This document shows positions 27,898 through 37,104 of a DNA stretch of 64,000 nt, in pieces (positions within the stretch are counted from its first letter, which is position 1; each line of letters opens with the position of its first letter). The stretch is from Psychrobacter sp. I-STPA10 (GTDB lineage Bacteria > Pseudomonadota > Gammaproteobacteria > Pseudomonadales > Moraxellaceae): positions 1-64,000 of the forward strand of contig NZ_VFYU01000022.1 of NCBI RefSeq assembly GCF_021012795.1. Reading direction: 5' to 3'. The notes under the pieces are model-generated. The model searched no databases and was not told where the DNA came from. It saw only the letters and a program-made list of their open reading frames with translations. The position numbers and the translations under genes are program-made.

Positions 27898-29082
27898 TTA
27901 ATCACAGCCAACATTTTTACCATCTTTATCAATACACATTTTATCGCCATTTTGCAAATTACCAATCCATGCTTTACCTGAGGTAAACACAAACGCAGGC
28001 TGCCCCTGATAAGAAGCATTTGCCCCCTCAGTGATGACACCTTGCTGCTCAAAGCGAAATGGAATCACCAATTCACCTGCCAAATTTACAAATCCCCAAC
28101 GATTATCAATCCTAACTCCAGCCAGCCCTTCTGAAAACGGCTTCACTTCATCAAAAGAAAAAGTAATCATCGCAACGCCACGATGGTCAACAAATCCCCA
28201 TTTACCATCTCGTTTTTCTGGCTGCCACACTCTTGTGTCATTTATTTGAGTACGGCTTACTTGAGTGTTGGCTGTTTTTTGATTATCAGTGCGGCTACCC
28301 GCAGAAGAGACGGTGGTGGTCGATGTAATGGAGACAGTCGCTTGTGGGGTTGGAATATCAATAGCAGGTGATGGCTGTGTAGATTGGGATTGGGGTTGAC
28401 GCTGAGACTGAGACTGTGACTGGGGCTGTGATTGTGTCTGGAACTGTGGTTGAGGCGCTGGAGGATTGGGGTTACTGGCAGCACGACCTTGAATATCTAT
28501 CCATGCGGTCTTGCCACTTTTACGCACCTGTGCCACACCTTGGTCAAAGTCACTAATACTTTGATAACGAGAGGAAAAAGGCACAATCACTTTATTACTG
28601 GTATTAATCACGCCAAATTTGCCATTTTTTTTCACCACAATGCGCTCATTACTCACTGCTCGTGCCCAACCTGTGGTGTTTGCATCATCAATTAAAATAT
28701 CATAAACTGCAGGTATCACTTCTCGCCCCTGCATATTGACATATCCAAGTTTACCAAGGCGTTGTACGGGCAACAAACCCGAACGTAGCTTACTGCTATC
28801 CACTTGCGTATAACGAGATAAATCAACGGCTTTTTGCCCGTTTCTATCCAGTAGTGCCACTGGTGCACCTGAGTCTTTGACTGCCAAAAAATAACGGCTA
28901 CTGGCGGTACAAGAGACATGTTTATAATAACTTTTGGGAATTTTGCACGCATGCGCAGGCAAACTAAACCCCATCGCCATCATACATAGCGCCACAATGC
29001 CTATGCTAGATTTAAACTGCTGCTTGGGATTTGTTTGTATTTGTTTTATCAGTGTTTGTTTTATCAATGTATCTTGCATCAT
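27898..29082 (-). CDS. Exported WG-repeat protein
   Basis: Function unknown. 394 aa with an N-terminal signal peptide (hydrophobic SIGIVALCMMAMGFSLPAHA, cleavage after about residue 45), so it should reach the periplasm or surface. WG-type beta repeats are seen in two blocks: LGKLGYVNMQGREVIPAVYD and GKFGVINTSNKVIVPF before, and GKWGFVDHRGVAMITFSFDE and NRWGFVNLAGELVIPFRFE after, a Gln/Ser/Pro/Thr-rich linker of about 80 residues. The final segment has Cys residues near the end (MCIDKDGKNVGC) that could form a disulfide. The start is one of two adjacent ATGs (29082, 29079) with a weak ribosome binding site. Confidence 0.85.
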   Translation of the reverse strand: MMQDTLIKQTLIKQIQTNPKQQFKSSIGIVALCMMAMGFSLPAHACKIPKSYYKHVSCTASSRYFLAVKDSGAPVALLDRNGQKAVDLSRYTQVDSSKLRSGLLPVQRLGKLGYVNMQGREVIPAVYDILIDDANTTGWARAVSNERIVVKKNGKFGVINTSNKVIVPFSSRYQSISDFDQGVAQVRKSGKTAWIDIQGRAASNPNPPAPQPQFQTQSQPQSQSQSQRQPQSQSTQPSPAIDIPTPQATVSITSTTTVSSAGSRTDNQKTANTQVSRTQINDTRVWQPEKRDGKWGFVDHRGVAMITFSFDEVKPFSEGLAGVRIDNRWGFVNLAGELVIPFRFEQQGVITEGANASYQGQPAFVFTSGKAWIGNLQNGDKMCIDKDGKNVGCD

Positions 29083-29209
29083 AAAGTCTTTTTTGATTCA
29101 GTTTAACGATTAGCATAACAAATTGACCCTAGTCAAGCTAATATAATTTTACTAGCAGACAAACAAACGCAGACCATGCCATGCTAATAATGATTATTAG
29201 CCCTACTTC

Positions 29210-30595
29210 CTAAATGGATTCGGTATGAAAACGGTTAAAAACAAAATTTAATACTATCGCTGCCAATGTTGCTGTACCAATACCACCCAAATCAAAACCT
29301 GCAATATTTAAACTAAAATTACCAGCACCCATAATCACGGTCATCGCTCCAATCATCAAATTAGAATTTTTGCGAAAATCCACCTGATTATCAATCCAGA
29401 TTTTAATACCTGCAATGGTAATCAAGCCAAAAACGACAATGGAAGCACCGCCTAATATTGCAGGCGGGATACTTTGAATGAGTGCACCAAACTTTGGGGA
29501 TAACCCAAGCAATATCGCCACCACGCCTGCTAAAGCAAATACAATCGAGCTGTATACTTTGGTTACTGCCATCACCCCAATATTTTCAGCATAAGTGGTC
29601 ACGCCCGTACCACCAACACCAGCAGACAATGCTGTCGCCACCCCATCTGCAAAAAATGCACGTCCGATATAAGGCGTTACCCGAGTCTGTGTCATGCCCT
29701 CAACCGCTTTAAAATGCCCCAAATTTTCTGCTACCAAAATAAATGCCACTGGTACAATGGCAATTATTGCGCTAACTTCAAAGCTTGGCTGATGTAAACT
29801 TGGTACTCCAAACCACGCTGCTTGCTGTACCCCTTGAAAATCAATTGCTGGTCCTAGTGCCAATACATTGGTCAAAATAAAGTAAAATAAATATGAAGCG
29901 ACCAAACCAACCAATAGCAGCAATCGACGCATCATGCCACGAGTAAATACCGCCACCGAGCCGATACAAGCAATGGTTGCTAATGCCATCCAGATATCAA
30001 AGGTATTTGCTGACACCCCTTGTACCGTAACTGGTGCAAGGTTTAAACCAATAATCATCACAATAGCACCCGTCACAATGGGCGGCATCAGTGATTCTAT
30101 CCAGCGTGTGCCCACTGCCATCACCACCAAACCAATAAACGCATAAAAAATACCACAGGCAATAATACCACCCAATGCCACATCAAGATTGGCATTAAAA
30201 CCCGTCCCTGCATATGCCGTCACCGCAATCACAGGCCCAATAAAAGCAAAGCTTGAGCCCAAGTAACTGGGCATACGTCCACCCGTAAAGATAAAAAATA
30301 AAATGGTACAAATACCCGACATCAAAATTGCCAGATTGGGGTCAAAACCCATCAATAGCGGTGCTAATACAGTAGCACCAAACATCGCAAACGTATGTTG
30401 AATTGCCAGCAAGACACTTTTTCCCACAGGCAGATACTCATTAATATCCACAGGCAAAGCATGTGCCGCATCTAAATTGCCCTTATAAGGCTGCCAATTA
30501 GGAAACCAACCCTCACCTTGCATATCATGCAAGTTATTTAATGCCACAGGCTCATCTTGTGGTTGCTTATTTTGTGGTTGCTGCGCTCGCTGCAT
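29210..30595 (-). CDS. uraA: Uracil/xanthine permease (NCS2 family)
   Basis: Inner-membrane proton symporter for a nucleobase, most likely uracil. 461 aa with about 14 hydrophobic segments after a polar N-terminus of some 55 residues. NCS2 features: QHTFAMFGATVLAPLLMGFDP in helix 1, the substrate-site Glu in VAENLGHFKAVEG, and the Gly/Thr-rich GGTGVTTYAENIGVMAVTKVYS stretch typical of the UraA branch. GGAG upstream supports the ATG at 30595. No pyrimidine salvage gene is adjacent. Confidence 0.93.
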   Translation of the reverse strand: MQRAQQPQNKQPQDEPVALNNLHDMQGEGWFPNWQPYKGNLDAAHALPVDINEYLPVGKSVLLAIQHTFAMFGATVLAPLLMGFDPNLAILMSGICTILFFIFTGGRMPSYLGSSFAFIGPVIAVTAYAGTGFNANLDVALGGIIACGIFYAFIGLVVMAVGTRWIESLMPPIVTGAIVMIIGLNLAPVTVQGVSANTFDIWMALATIACIGSVAVFTRGMMRRLLLLVGLVASYLFYFILTNVLALGPAIDFQGVQQAAWFGVPSLHQPSFEVSAIIAIVPVAFILVAENLGHFKAVEGMTQTRVTPYIGRAFFADGVATALSAGVGGTGVTTYAENIGVMAVTKVYSSIVFALAGVVAILLGLSPKFGALIQSIPPAILGGASIVVFGLITIAGIKIWIDNQVDFRKNSNLMIGAMTVIMGAGNFSLNIAGFDLGGIGTATLAAIVLNFVFNRFHTESI

Positions 30596-30868
30596 AGTTA
30601 CTCCGCCTAATTCTTATAAAAGTGTGCCTATTATCGCTGATATTAGTTCATAAATCTTTAACTCAGCCAGTTTTTAATACCTAGCCTGTTCCTTTATAAC
30701 AATAAATGACAGCAAATATATTTTGCTACTGACAACTTATATGGCAGTCAGTCATTTTAATAGCTTGAATTTATTATATTTTTTTATAATATAAGGCTTA
30801 TTAGTAATACTATATTGCATTCACTTAACGTTCGCCATGATACACAATATAAGGTAATAGGATAAAAA

Positions 30869-33679
30869 ATGAGCCAGAACAGCCAATATTCAGCCCACAA
30901 TAATACTAATACAGATGCAATCACCACATTTGATCCCATCGCTCGTGATGAACTATTAGACAATGAAAAAGATTTACCCTTATTAGAAGAAACCAAATTA
31001 CTCAGTGATGCCCTTATTCGGGTAATCCAGTCACAAACCTCACCCCAAGTTACCCACACCATTGATGCACTGCTGGCAGGAGCAAACCCACAAGCCACCA
31101 TCAATGAAGTTTTACCAACATTAGATAATCGGCAAACAGAAAACTTAATCCGTGCCTGTAGCTTATTTGCACAGATGTTTAATATTGCCGAAGACCGCCA
31201 CCACAAACGCCGCCGCCTTGCGCATGAAAAAGAGGATAGCCCTGCGCCATCAAGCTTTGAGCATGTGTTGGGTCAAATACAAAATCAAAAAATCACTGCT
31301 GATACCCTACAGCAGCAACTTGATAAAACTACTATCGGTGCAGTATTGACTGCCCACCCCACCGAAGTGCAGCGTCAAAGTGTACTTAACTTTCATCGTC
31401 GTATCCGTGAAATACTCAATGACTATGCTAACTCAGCACAACAAAGTGACTATCAACAGCAGCTACTTGAAGAGGATATTGAAACAGTGCTATTGGCATT
31501 GTGGCAAACCAATGAAACGCGCCATTTTAAAATGACGGTTAATGATGAGATTATTAATGGCGTTGGCTATTTTGATTTGAGCTTCTTTCAAGCGCTGCCC
31601 TCTTTATACCGTAAACTTGATAGCCAGCTAAATGAAATTTATCCCGATACGCGCCTGCCGAATCTGATTCATATTGGTAACTGGATTGGCGGTGACAGAG
31701 ATGGTAATCCTTTTGTCAGTGCTGACACCCTACGCCATGCATTTAAAAAACAAGCTGCCGCTGTTTTCTACTACTACCGTGATCAACTTGGCAAACTCTA
31801 TGATGCTCTGCCGTTATCCATCAGACGCGTCAAAATTGATGAGGCAGTGATGGCAATGGCAGCTCAATCACCCGATACCAATATTTCACGTAGTGAAGAA
31901 CCGTATCGTCGTGCGCTGGCACTGATTTCTGCGCGAGTTGTTGCCACCAGCCACCGTTTTGATTTGGACTATGGCTGCCGTTTTGGTGAAGCTGAGCCTT
32001 ATCAAACCGCAGAAGAGCTTTTAGCAGACTTAACCACCATTCAGCAATCACTGCTTAATAATGGCAGCCCAAAACTGGCACAAGGCAGACTAGAAGACCT
32101 TATTCGTAGCGTCAGCTTATTTGGCTTTTATCTGATGCCCATCGATTTACGCCAACATGCAGCACGTCATGCTGACTGTGTCCATGACTTATTTTTGCAC
32201 GCTGATTTAGAAGATTTCTTATCATTGTCAGAAGCAGCCAGACAACGAGTGTTGTTGCGTGAATTAGCTACTCCCCGTCCCCTTTATAGCCCTTATGTTG
32301 ACTATCAACAGCAAACGCAACACGAGCTTGCTATCTTTAAAACAGCAGCAGATATCAAAAATCAATATGGTGAAGCAGCCATTACCCAAAGTATCATCTC
32401 AAACTGCGAAAACCTCAGTGATATTTTGGCATTGGCGTTACTGATGAAAGAGACAGGACTACTGAGTATTCGTCAAAATAAACCCATCAGTCGCCTAAAT
32501 ATTGTGCCATTATTTGAAACCATTGACGCACTAGAAAACTGTGTTGGGGTGATGGATAGCCTATTTAGCAACCCATGGTATCAGCAGGTGCTACAAAGCC
32601 GTGAGATGATACAAGAGATTATGCTTGGTTATTCAGACTCTAATAAAGATGGTGGTTATATCACCAGTCAATGGTCACTGTATCAAGCCGAGCAAAAATT
32701 AGTCAATGTCTTTGCCAAACACAATGTCAGACTACGTTTATTCCACGGGCGCGGTGGTAGTGTGGGACGTGGTGGCGGTCCTTCTTTTGAAGCCATTTTG
32801 GCACAGCCTGCTAATTCAGTGGCAGGGCAAATTCGCATCACCGAGCAAGGCGAGGTTATCACTGCAAAATATGCTGATGCTAGTAATGCTGAGCGTAATC
32901 TAGAGGCGTTGGTTTCTGCCACCCTAAAAGCGACCTTATTACCAAATGCAACCATGACACCCGATCCAATATTGTTAGAGAGTCTATCAAATCATGCCTT
33001 TACCCATTATCGAGAGTTGATTACTCACCCTTATTTTATTGATTATTTCTTGCAGACCAGTCCCATTACTGAGATTGCCAGCTTAAATATTGGCTCTCGT
33101 CCTGCCAGCCGTAAAACATTGGCTCGTATTCAAGACTTACGTGCCATTCCTTGGGTTTTCTCTTGGATGCAAAACCGCTTGATGCTGCCTGCTTGGTATG
33201 GCTTTGGCACAGCGGTAGAAAAACTACTTGCCGATAATGCTGATAATTTGGCATTACTGCAACAACATGCAAATGACAGCGCATTTATGCAATCGATGCT
33301 CTCTAACATGGAGCAAGTGATGGCAAAAACAGACATTGATATTGCTAAAAGCTATGTTGATTTAGCCGATGATAGCCAAAAGGCAGCAGAGATTTTCGCA
33401 CTGATATTAGACGAGTATGAGCGCAGTAAAGCAGCACTGTTAAAAATTACCGGACAGCAAACCCTACTCTCAGGCAACCGAGCCTTAGCACGCTCTTTGG
33501 CACTACGCCTGCCCTATCTCAATGCCCTAAACTGGCTACAAATTGCCCTACTCAAGCAGCGTAGAGGCAATGATCAGACTTCAAGTAATAAAGCTACAGA
33601 GTTAGATGATGCCAAACTGCTACAGCTTACCCACTTAACCATCAATGGTGTGGCACAGGGGCTAAGAAACACAGGTTAA
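30869..33679 (+). CDS. ppc: Phosphoenolpyruvate carboxylase
   Basis: Carboxylates phosphoenolpyruvate to oxaloacetate to refill the TCA cycle. 936 aa against about 880-900 in typical bacterial enzymes; the extra length is mainly at the N-terminus. Catalytic His is in VLTAHPTEVQRQSV near residue 161. The second signature EIMLGYSDSNKDGGY and the Gly-rich FHGRGGSVGRGGGP (near 625) are intact, and the C-terminus ends in the expected GLRNTG. Monocistronic, with a strong terminator. Confidence 0.97.
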   Translation: MSQNSQYSAHNNTNTDAITTFDPIARDELLDNEKDLPLLEETKLLSDALIRVIQSQTSPQVTHTIDALLAGANPQATINEVLPTLDNRQTENLIRACSLFAQMFNIAEDRHHKRRRLAHEKEDSPAPSSFEHVLGQIQNQKITADTLQQQLDKTTIGAVLTAHPTEVQRQSVLNFHRRIREILNDYANSAQQSDYQQQLLEEDIETVLLALWQTNETRHFKMTVNDEIINGVGYFDLSFFQALPSLYRKLDSQLNEIYPDTRLPNLIHIGNWIGGDRDGNPFVSADTLRHAFKKQAAAVFYYYRDQLGKLYDALPLSIRRVKIDEAVMAMAAQSPDTNISRSEEPYRRALALISARVVATSHRFDLDYGCRFGEAEPYQTAEELLADLTTIQQSLLNNGSPKLAQGRLEDLIRSVSLFGFYLMPIDLRQHAARHADCVHDLFLHADLEDFLSLSEAARQRVLLRELATPRPLYSPYVDYQQQTQHELAIFKTAADIKNQYGEAAITQSIISNCENLSDILALALLMKETGLLSIRQNKPISRLNIVPLFETIDALENCVGVMDSLFSNPWYQQVLQSREMIQEIMLGYSDSNKDGGYITSQWSLYQAEQKLVNVFAKHNVRLRLFHGRGGSVGRGGGPSFEAILAQPANSVAGQIRITEQGEVITAKYADASNAERNLEALVSATLKATLLPNATMTPDPILLESLSNHAFTHYRELITHPYFIDYFLQTSPITEIASLNIGSRPASRKTLARIQDLRAIPWVFSWMQNRLMLPAWYGFGTAVEKLLADNADNLALLQQHANDSAFMQSMLSNMEQVMAKTDIDIAKSYVDLADDSQKAAEIFALILDEYERSKAALLKITGQQTLLSGNRALARSLALRLPYLNALNWLQIALLKQRRGNDQTSSNKATELDDAKLLQLTHLTINGVAQGLRNTG

Positions 33680-33702
33680 ATTTAAAAACCTGTATAAATT
33701 AA

Positions 33703-33747
33703 GAAAAAAAAGAGACACCATATTTTGATGACGTCTCTTTTTTTATT
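33703..33747. terminator. Bidirectional terminator between ppc and fdx
   Basis: AAAAAAAAGAGAC ... GTCTCTTTTTTT stem-loop between converging genes; marks the end of the isc operon on the minus strand too. Confidence 0.85.
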
Positions 33748-33833
33748 TTTCTATACTTTAATTTCACTTCACTTTCTATACTCTAATCAACTGTGCTATT
33801 TAACTATATATGATATGCAAAGCAGCAAAATGA

Positions 33834-34172
33834 TTAATGATTTTCTTTAGCATGATTAAGTGTATATTTTGGGATTTCTACGGTTAAGTCCTTATCTTCT
33901 ACAATCACCTGACAAGACAGCCGTGAATCTGCTTCAAGACCCCAAGCACGGTCGAGTAAATCTGCCTCAATATCATCCATTTCTTCTAGACTATTAAAAC
34001 CTTTGCGAATCACCACATGGCAAGTAGTACATGCCTTTGACATCTCGCAGGCGTGCTCAATTTTGATGCCTTCATTTAATAAACCTTTACAAAGGTTGCT
34101 ACCCTCTTCAAGCTCAACTTCCGCACCCTCTGGGCAAATATCATGATGTGGTAATACAGTAATTTTTGGCAT
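33834..34172 (-). CDS. fdx: Isc-type [2Fe-2S] ferredoxin
   Basis: Electron carrier for iron-sulfur cluster assembly. 112 aa. The cluster ligands are visible as CEMSKACTTCHVV (three Cys) plus the fourth Cys in ADSRLSCQVIV, the adrenodoxin-like pattern. Last gene of the isc operon here, 168 bases after hscA; no iscX follows before the terminator. Confidence 0.95.
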   Translation of the reverse strand: MPKITVLPHHDICPEGAEVELEEGSNLCKGLLNEGIKIEHACEMSKACTTCHVVIRKGFNSLEEMDDIEADLLDRAWGLEADSRLSCQVIVEDKDLTVEIPKYTLNHAKENH

Positions 34173-34339
34173 GGTATGATCCAGTCGCTAATAAAAATTA
34201 AAAAGTGGTCAAACAGACTCTATCTTTATAAATCAATAAAACTTAAAGTTCAGTAAATAACATATATTCAAATAACAGCCATTATCAACACTCACAGTCA
34301 GCTAATATGACTTACTAACGGATAATATGGCTATTATGA

Positions 34340-36271
34340 CTATGACCACTCTGAAGTTTTAGTACCCGCCATAGTAGCTTGGATACTTTGATTCATAATT
34401 TGTGCAGCAAATGCATCACTTAACGGTTTTAGTTTGGCTTGCTGCTGCTCAATCACTGCCAGATCATCACTGGCAATCGCTTGCTGTAAATCTTCTATGG
34501 CAAGCTGTAAAGCTTGTGTTTTATCTGCATCTAATAGATTAGCAAACTCTGTCATCGCAGAATTTAACGCCAAAATTTCACGCTCAGCTTCTACTTTGGT
34601 TTCAATCAAACTACGAGCTTGCTTGTCTGATTCAGCATGTTCAAACCCTGCCATCAATAGCTGCTCTTTTTGCTCATCGGTTAATCCATAGGACGGAGTA
34701 ATGGCAATTTCACTTTTGGTATTAGTGGTGGTTTCTTCTGCACTCACTGTCAACTGACCATTGGCATCAATGCTAAACGTCACCTCAATACGAGCAAAGC
34801 CTGCCTTCATCGGCGGTATGCCGTATAGCTCAAAACGACCTAGTGAGCGGCAGTTTTCTACCGTTTCACGCTCGCCTTGCACCACATGAATGACCATACC
34901 CGTCTGACCATCTTGATAAGTAGTGAATATCTGGCGTTTGCTGACAGGAATGGGCGTATTACGAGGTATCAATACCTCTACCAATCCACCCATGGTCTCA
35001 AGCCCCAAAGATAAAGGTGTCACATCTAATAACAATACATTATCAGATTTATCTGTGTTGATTAATTGATTCGCTGTTTGTGCTGCCCCCAGTGCCACTA
35101 CCTCATCAGGATTGATATGGCACAGTGGCTTGGTCGCAAAAAAGTCGGCAACCAAAGACTGAATCAAAGGCATTCTAGTAGAGCCACCCACCAAAATTAC
35201 ATGATCCAAATCACTGCTATTTAAATTGGCATCACGCAGTACTTGTTTACACACATCAAGCGTACGCCGTGATACAGGCTCAATAATCTTAGCCAAGATC
35301 TCAGTCGTCAGCTCACCTTGCCATTGTTTGCTGTGACCATTATCAGTAATACTAATATCAACACGTACACTATCTTGTTCTGACAAAGCCTGTTTATATT
35401 GCTTGGCTTGTTGTGCTAAGTATGATTTTTCTTCATTACTGATACTTTTTGCATCAAGCCCCGCTTGTTTTAGTAGCCAGTTAGCAATGAGTCTATCAAT
35501 GTCATCACCACCAAGGGCACTATTACCCCCCGTTGCCACCACTTCAAACACACCTGCGGTCATTTTTAAAATAGACACATCAAATGTACCACCACCCAAA
35601 TCATAAATCAGATACAGACGGCTATGGGTGTCTTTTGCATCATGAGCATCACTATGGCTATCACTGCTTTCCTGACTATCAAGACCATAAGCAACGGCGG
35701 CTGCGGTTGGCTCATTAAGTAACCTAAGCACATTTAAGCCTGCTGCTGCTGCTGCATCTTTGGTGGCTTGTCGCTGCGCTTCATCAAAATAGGCTGGCAC
35801 AGTAATCACTGCCCCTGCAATACTATCTTCTGGCAGCGCCTCTTGCGCCCGCTGTTTTAAGGCTTTAAGGATATCTGCTGATACTTGCACTGGAGAGATA
35901 TCACCTTGCTTAGTAACAAAGGTGGGCATGGCATCTTGCTGACCAGATAGCTGATAAGGGTGGGAAAATTTAATATCAGTATGACTACGACCCATAAATC
36001 GCTTGGCAGAAATAATGGTATTGCTGGGATCTTCACTTTGCTTTATTAACGCTGCTTGTCCAACAACTGGCGTATGGGTTGTTGGATCACCATAATAAAC
36101 AACGGAGGGCAGCAAGGTATCGCTAGAATCTGTTGCAGGAATAACAGCAGCTTTACCAGAACGCACGACAGCAACAATAGAGCGTGTTGTTCCTAAATCT
36201 ATGCCAAGAGCATAACGATGGCTATGGGGTTTGCTACTTTGCTGTGGTTCGGCAATTTGTAATAAGGACAT
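34340..36271 (-). CDS. hscA: Fe-S assembly chaperone HscA
   Basis: Specialised Hsp70 that helps IscU hand over its cluster. 643 aa. ATPase domain with GIDLGTTRSIVAVV and LIYDLGGGTFDVSILK. The substrate-binding domain starts after DVTPLSLGLETMGG. A short Ser/His/Asp-rich insert near residues 205-220 (SSDSHSDAHDAKDTHS) is not common in the family. It ends 168 bases before fdx. Between hscB and hscA lie 209 bases with a terminator-like hairpin, so hscA-fdx may be expressed at a different level. Confidence 0.96.
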   Translation of the reverse strand: MSLLQIAEPQQSSKPHSHRYALGIDLGTTRSIVAVVRSGKAAVIPATDSSDTLLPSVVYYGDPTTHTPVVGQAALIKQSEDPSNTIISAKRFMGRSHTDIKFSHPYQLSGQQDAMPTFVTKQGDISPVQVSADILKALKQRAQEALPEDSIAGAVITVPAYFDEAQRQATKDAAAAAGLNVLRLLNEPTAAAVAYGLDSQESSDSHSDAHDAKDTHSRLYLIYDLGGGTFDVSILKMTAGVFEVVATGGNSALGGDDIDRLIANWLLKQAGLDAKSISNEEKSYLAQQAKQYKQALSEQDSVRVDISITDNGHSKQWQGELTTEILAKIIEPVSRRTLDVCKQVLRDANLNSSDLDHVILVGGSTRMPLIQSLVADFFATKPLCHINPDEVVALGAAQTANQLINTDKSDNVLLLDVTPLSLGLETMGGLVEVLIPRNTPIPVSKRQIFTTYQDGQTGMVIHVVQGERETVENCRSLGRFELYGIPPMKAGFARIEVTFSIDANGQLTVSAEETTTNTKSEIAITPSYGLTDEQKEQLLMAGFEHAESDKQARSLIETKVEAEREILALNSAMTEFANLLDADKTQALQLAIEDLQQAIASDDLAVIEQQQAKLKPLSDAFAAQIMNQSIQATMAGTKTSEWS

Positions 36272-36292
36272 AAAACACTCAAAAGCTTTAAA

Positions 36293-36330
36293 ATGAAAAA
36301 AGAAAACCGTACAACATCAGAACGGTTTTA
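36293..36330 (-). terminator. Terminator-like hairpin between hscB and hscA
   Basis: AAAACCGT / ACGGTTTT arms with a loop of about 11 bases. On the minus strand it is followed by TTTTCTTTTTT. It lies inside the isc operon, so it may act as an attenuator or RNA processing site. Confidence 0.6.
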
Positions 36331-36480
36331 AATCGGAAGAAAATAGGAATGAAGACACTGGTCGGATTCTTATCAAGTACTGCCAGTTTTAGATGTTAAT
36401 AACTAACTTAATGACTCATCAAGCAGGCTATAATTCTTTATAAAAGAAATCTTATAAAAGAAAACTTATCGTTAGTTGTA

Positions 36481-37047
36481 TCATAGATACAAATCATCAT
36501 CACCTGCATCATCTTGTTGATGTAGAGCGTCAATTTTCTTTGCCACATCTTTTTTGAGTTTTACCAAAAACTTGAGTTTTTGAGTAATATCAATAGCCTG
36601 ATTCCAGTTTTTATCATTATAAAACTGCTCAAACTGTTGTGCAAACTTATCAATACGACTTGCCACTGCTTGTTGTAAGCCAACTAACTGCTCAGGTGCA
36701 TCTGCTTCATCGATATCAATACGCAATTCCATCGCATCATCTAAAAAATCAAGATCAGCGATAGAATTATTTAGTTCTGCATCTTGTCCAACCATTTCTA
36801 ATAGATAACTGGCTCGGCTATCAGCAGATTTTAATGTTTGATAGGCGTGATTAATTAATGCCGAAGTACTGTCATGATTTTGATTGGTCTTACTGGTATT
36901 ATCAGAACTTGTATTGTCAGGATGATACTGTTTTTGTAACTCTCGTAGCCGTGCGTCTAATGCTGCTTGATCTATTTCAAACTGCACAGGCTGCTCAAAT
37001 AAAGCAAAAAAGTTATTAGAATTTTGGGGAAGTGATTTCATAAGCAT
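36481..37047 (-). CDS. hscB: Co-chaperone HscB (J-domain protein)
   Basis: Brings IscU to HscA and stimulates its ATPase. 188 aa. The N-terminal J-domain contains the essential HPD in LQKQYHPDNTS, preceded by NFFALFEQPVQFEID. The C-terminal helical domain has DLDFLDDAMELRIDIDEA, matching the IscU-binding face. A low-complexity Asn/Asp/Ser stretch follows the HPD. ATG 37047 or the one at 37041; no strong ribosome binding site. Confidence 0.93.
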   Translation of the reverse strand: MLMKSLPQNSNNFFALFEQPVQFEIDQAALDARLRELQKQYHPDNTSSDNTSKTNQNHDSTSALINHAYQTLKSADSRASYLLEMVGQDAELNNSIADLDFLDDAMELRIDIDEADAPEQLVGLQQAVASRIDKFAQQFEQFYNDKNWNQAIDITQKLKFLVKLKKDVAKKIDALHQQDDAGDDDLYL

Positions 37048-37104
37048 CTATCAAAATTTAGTGAAAATTAAAAAAAAGAGTCAATATCAAAAAATAATCT
37101 TTTA

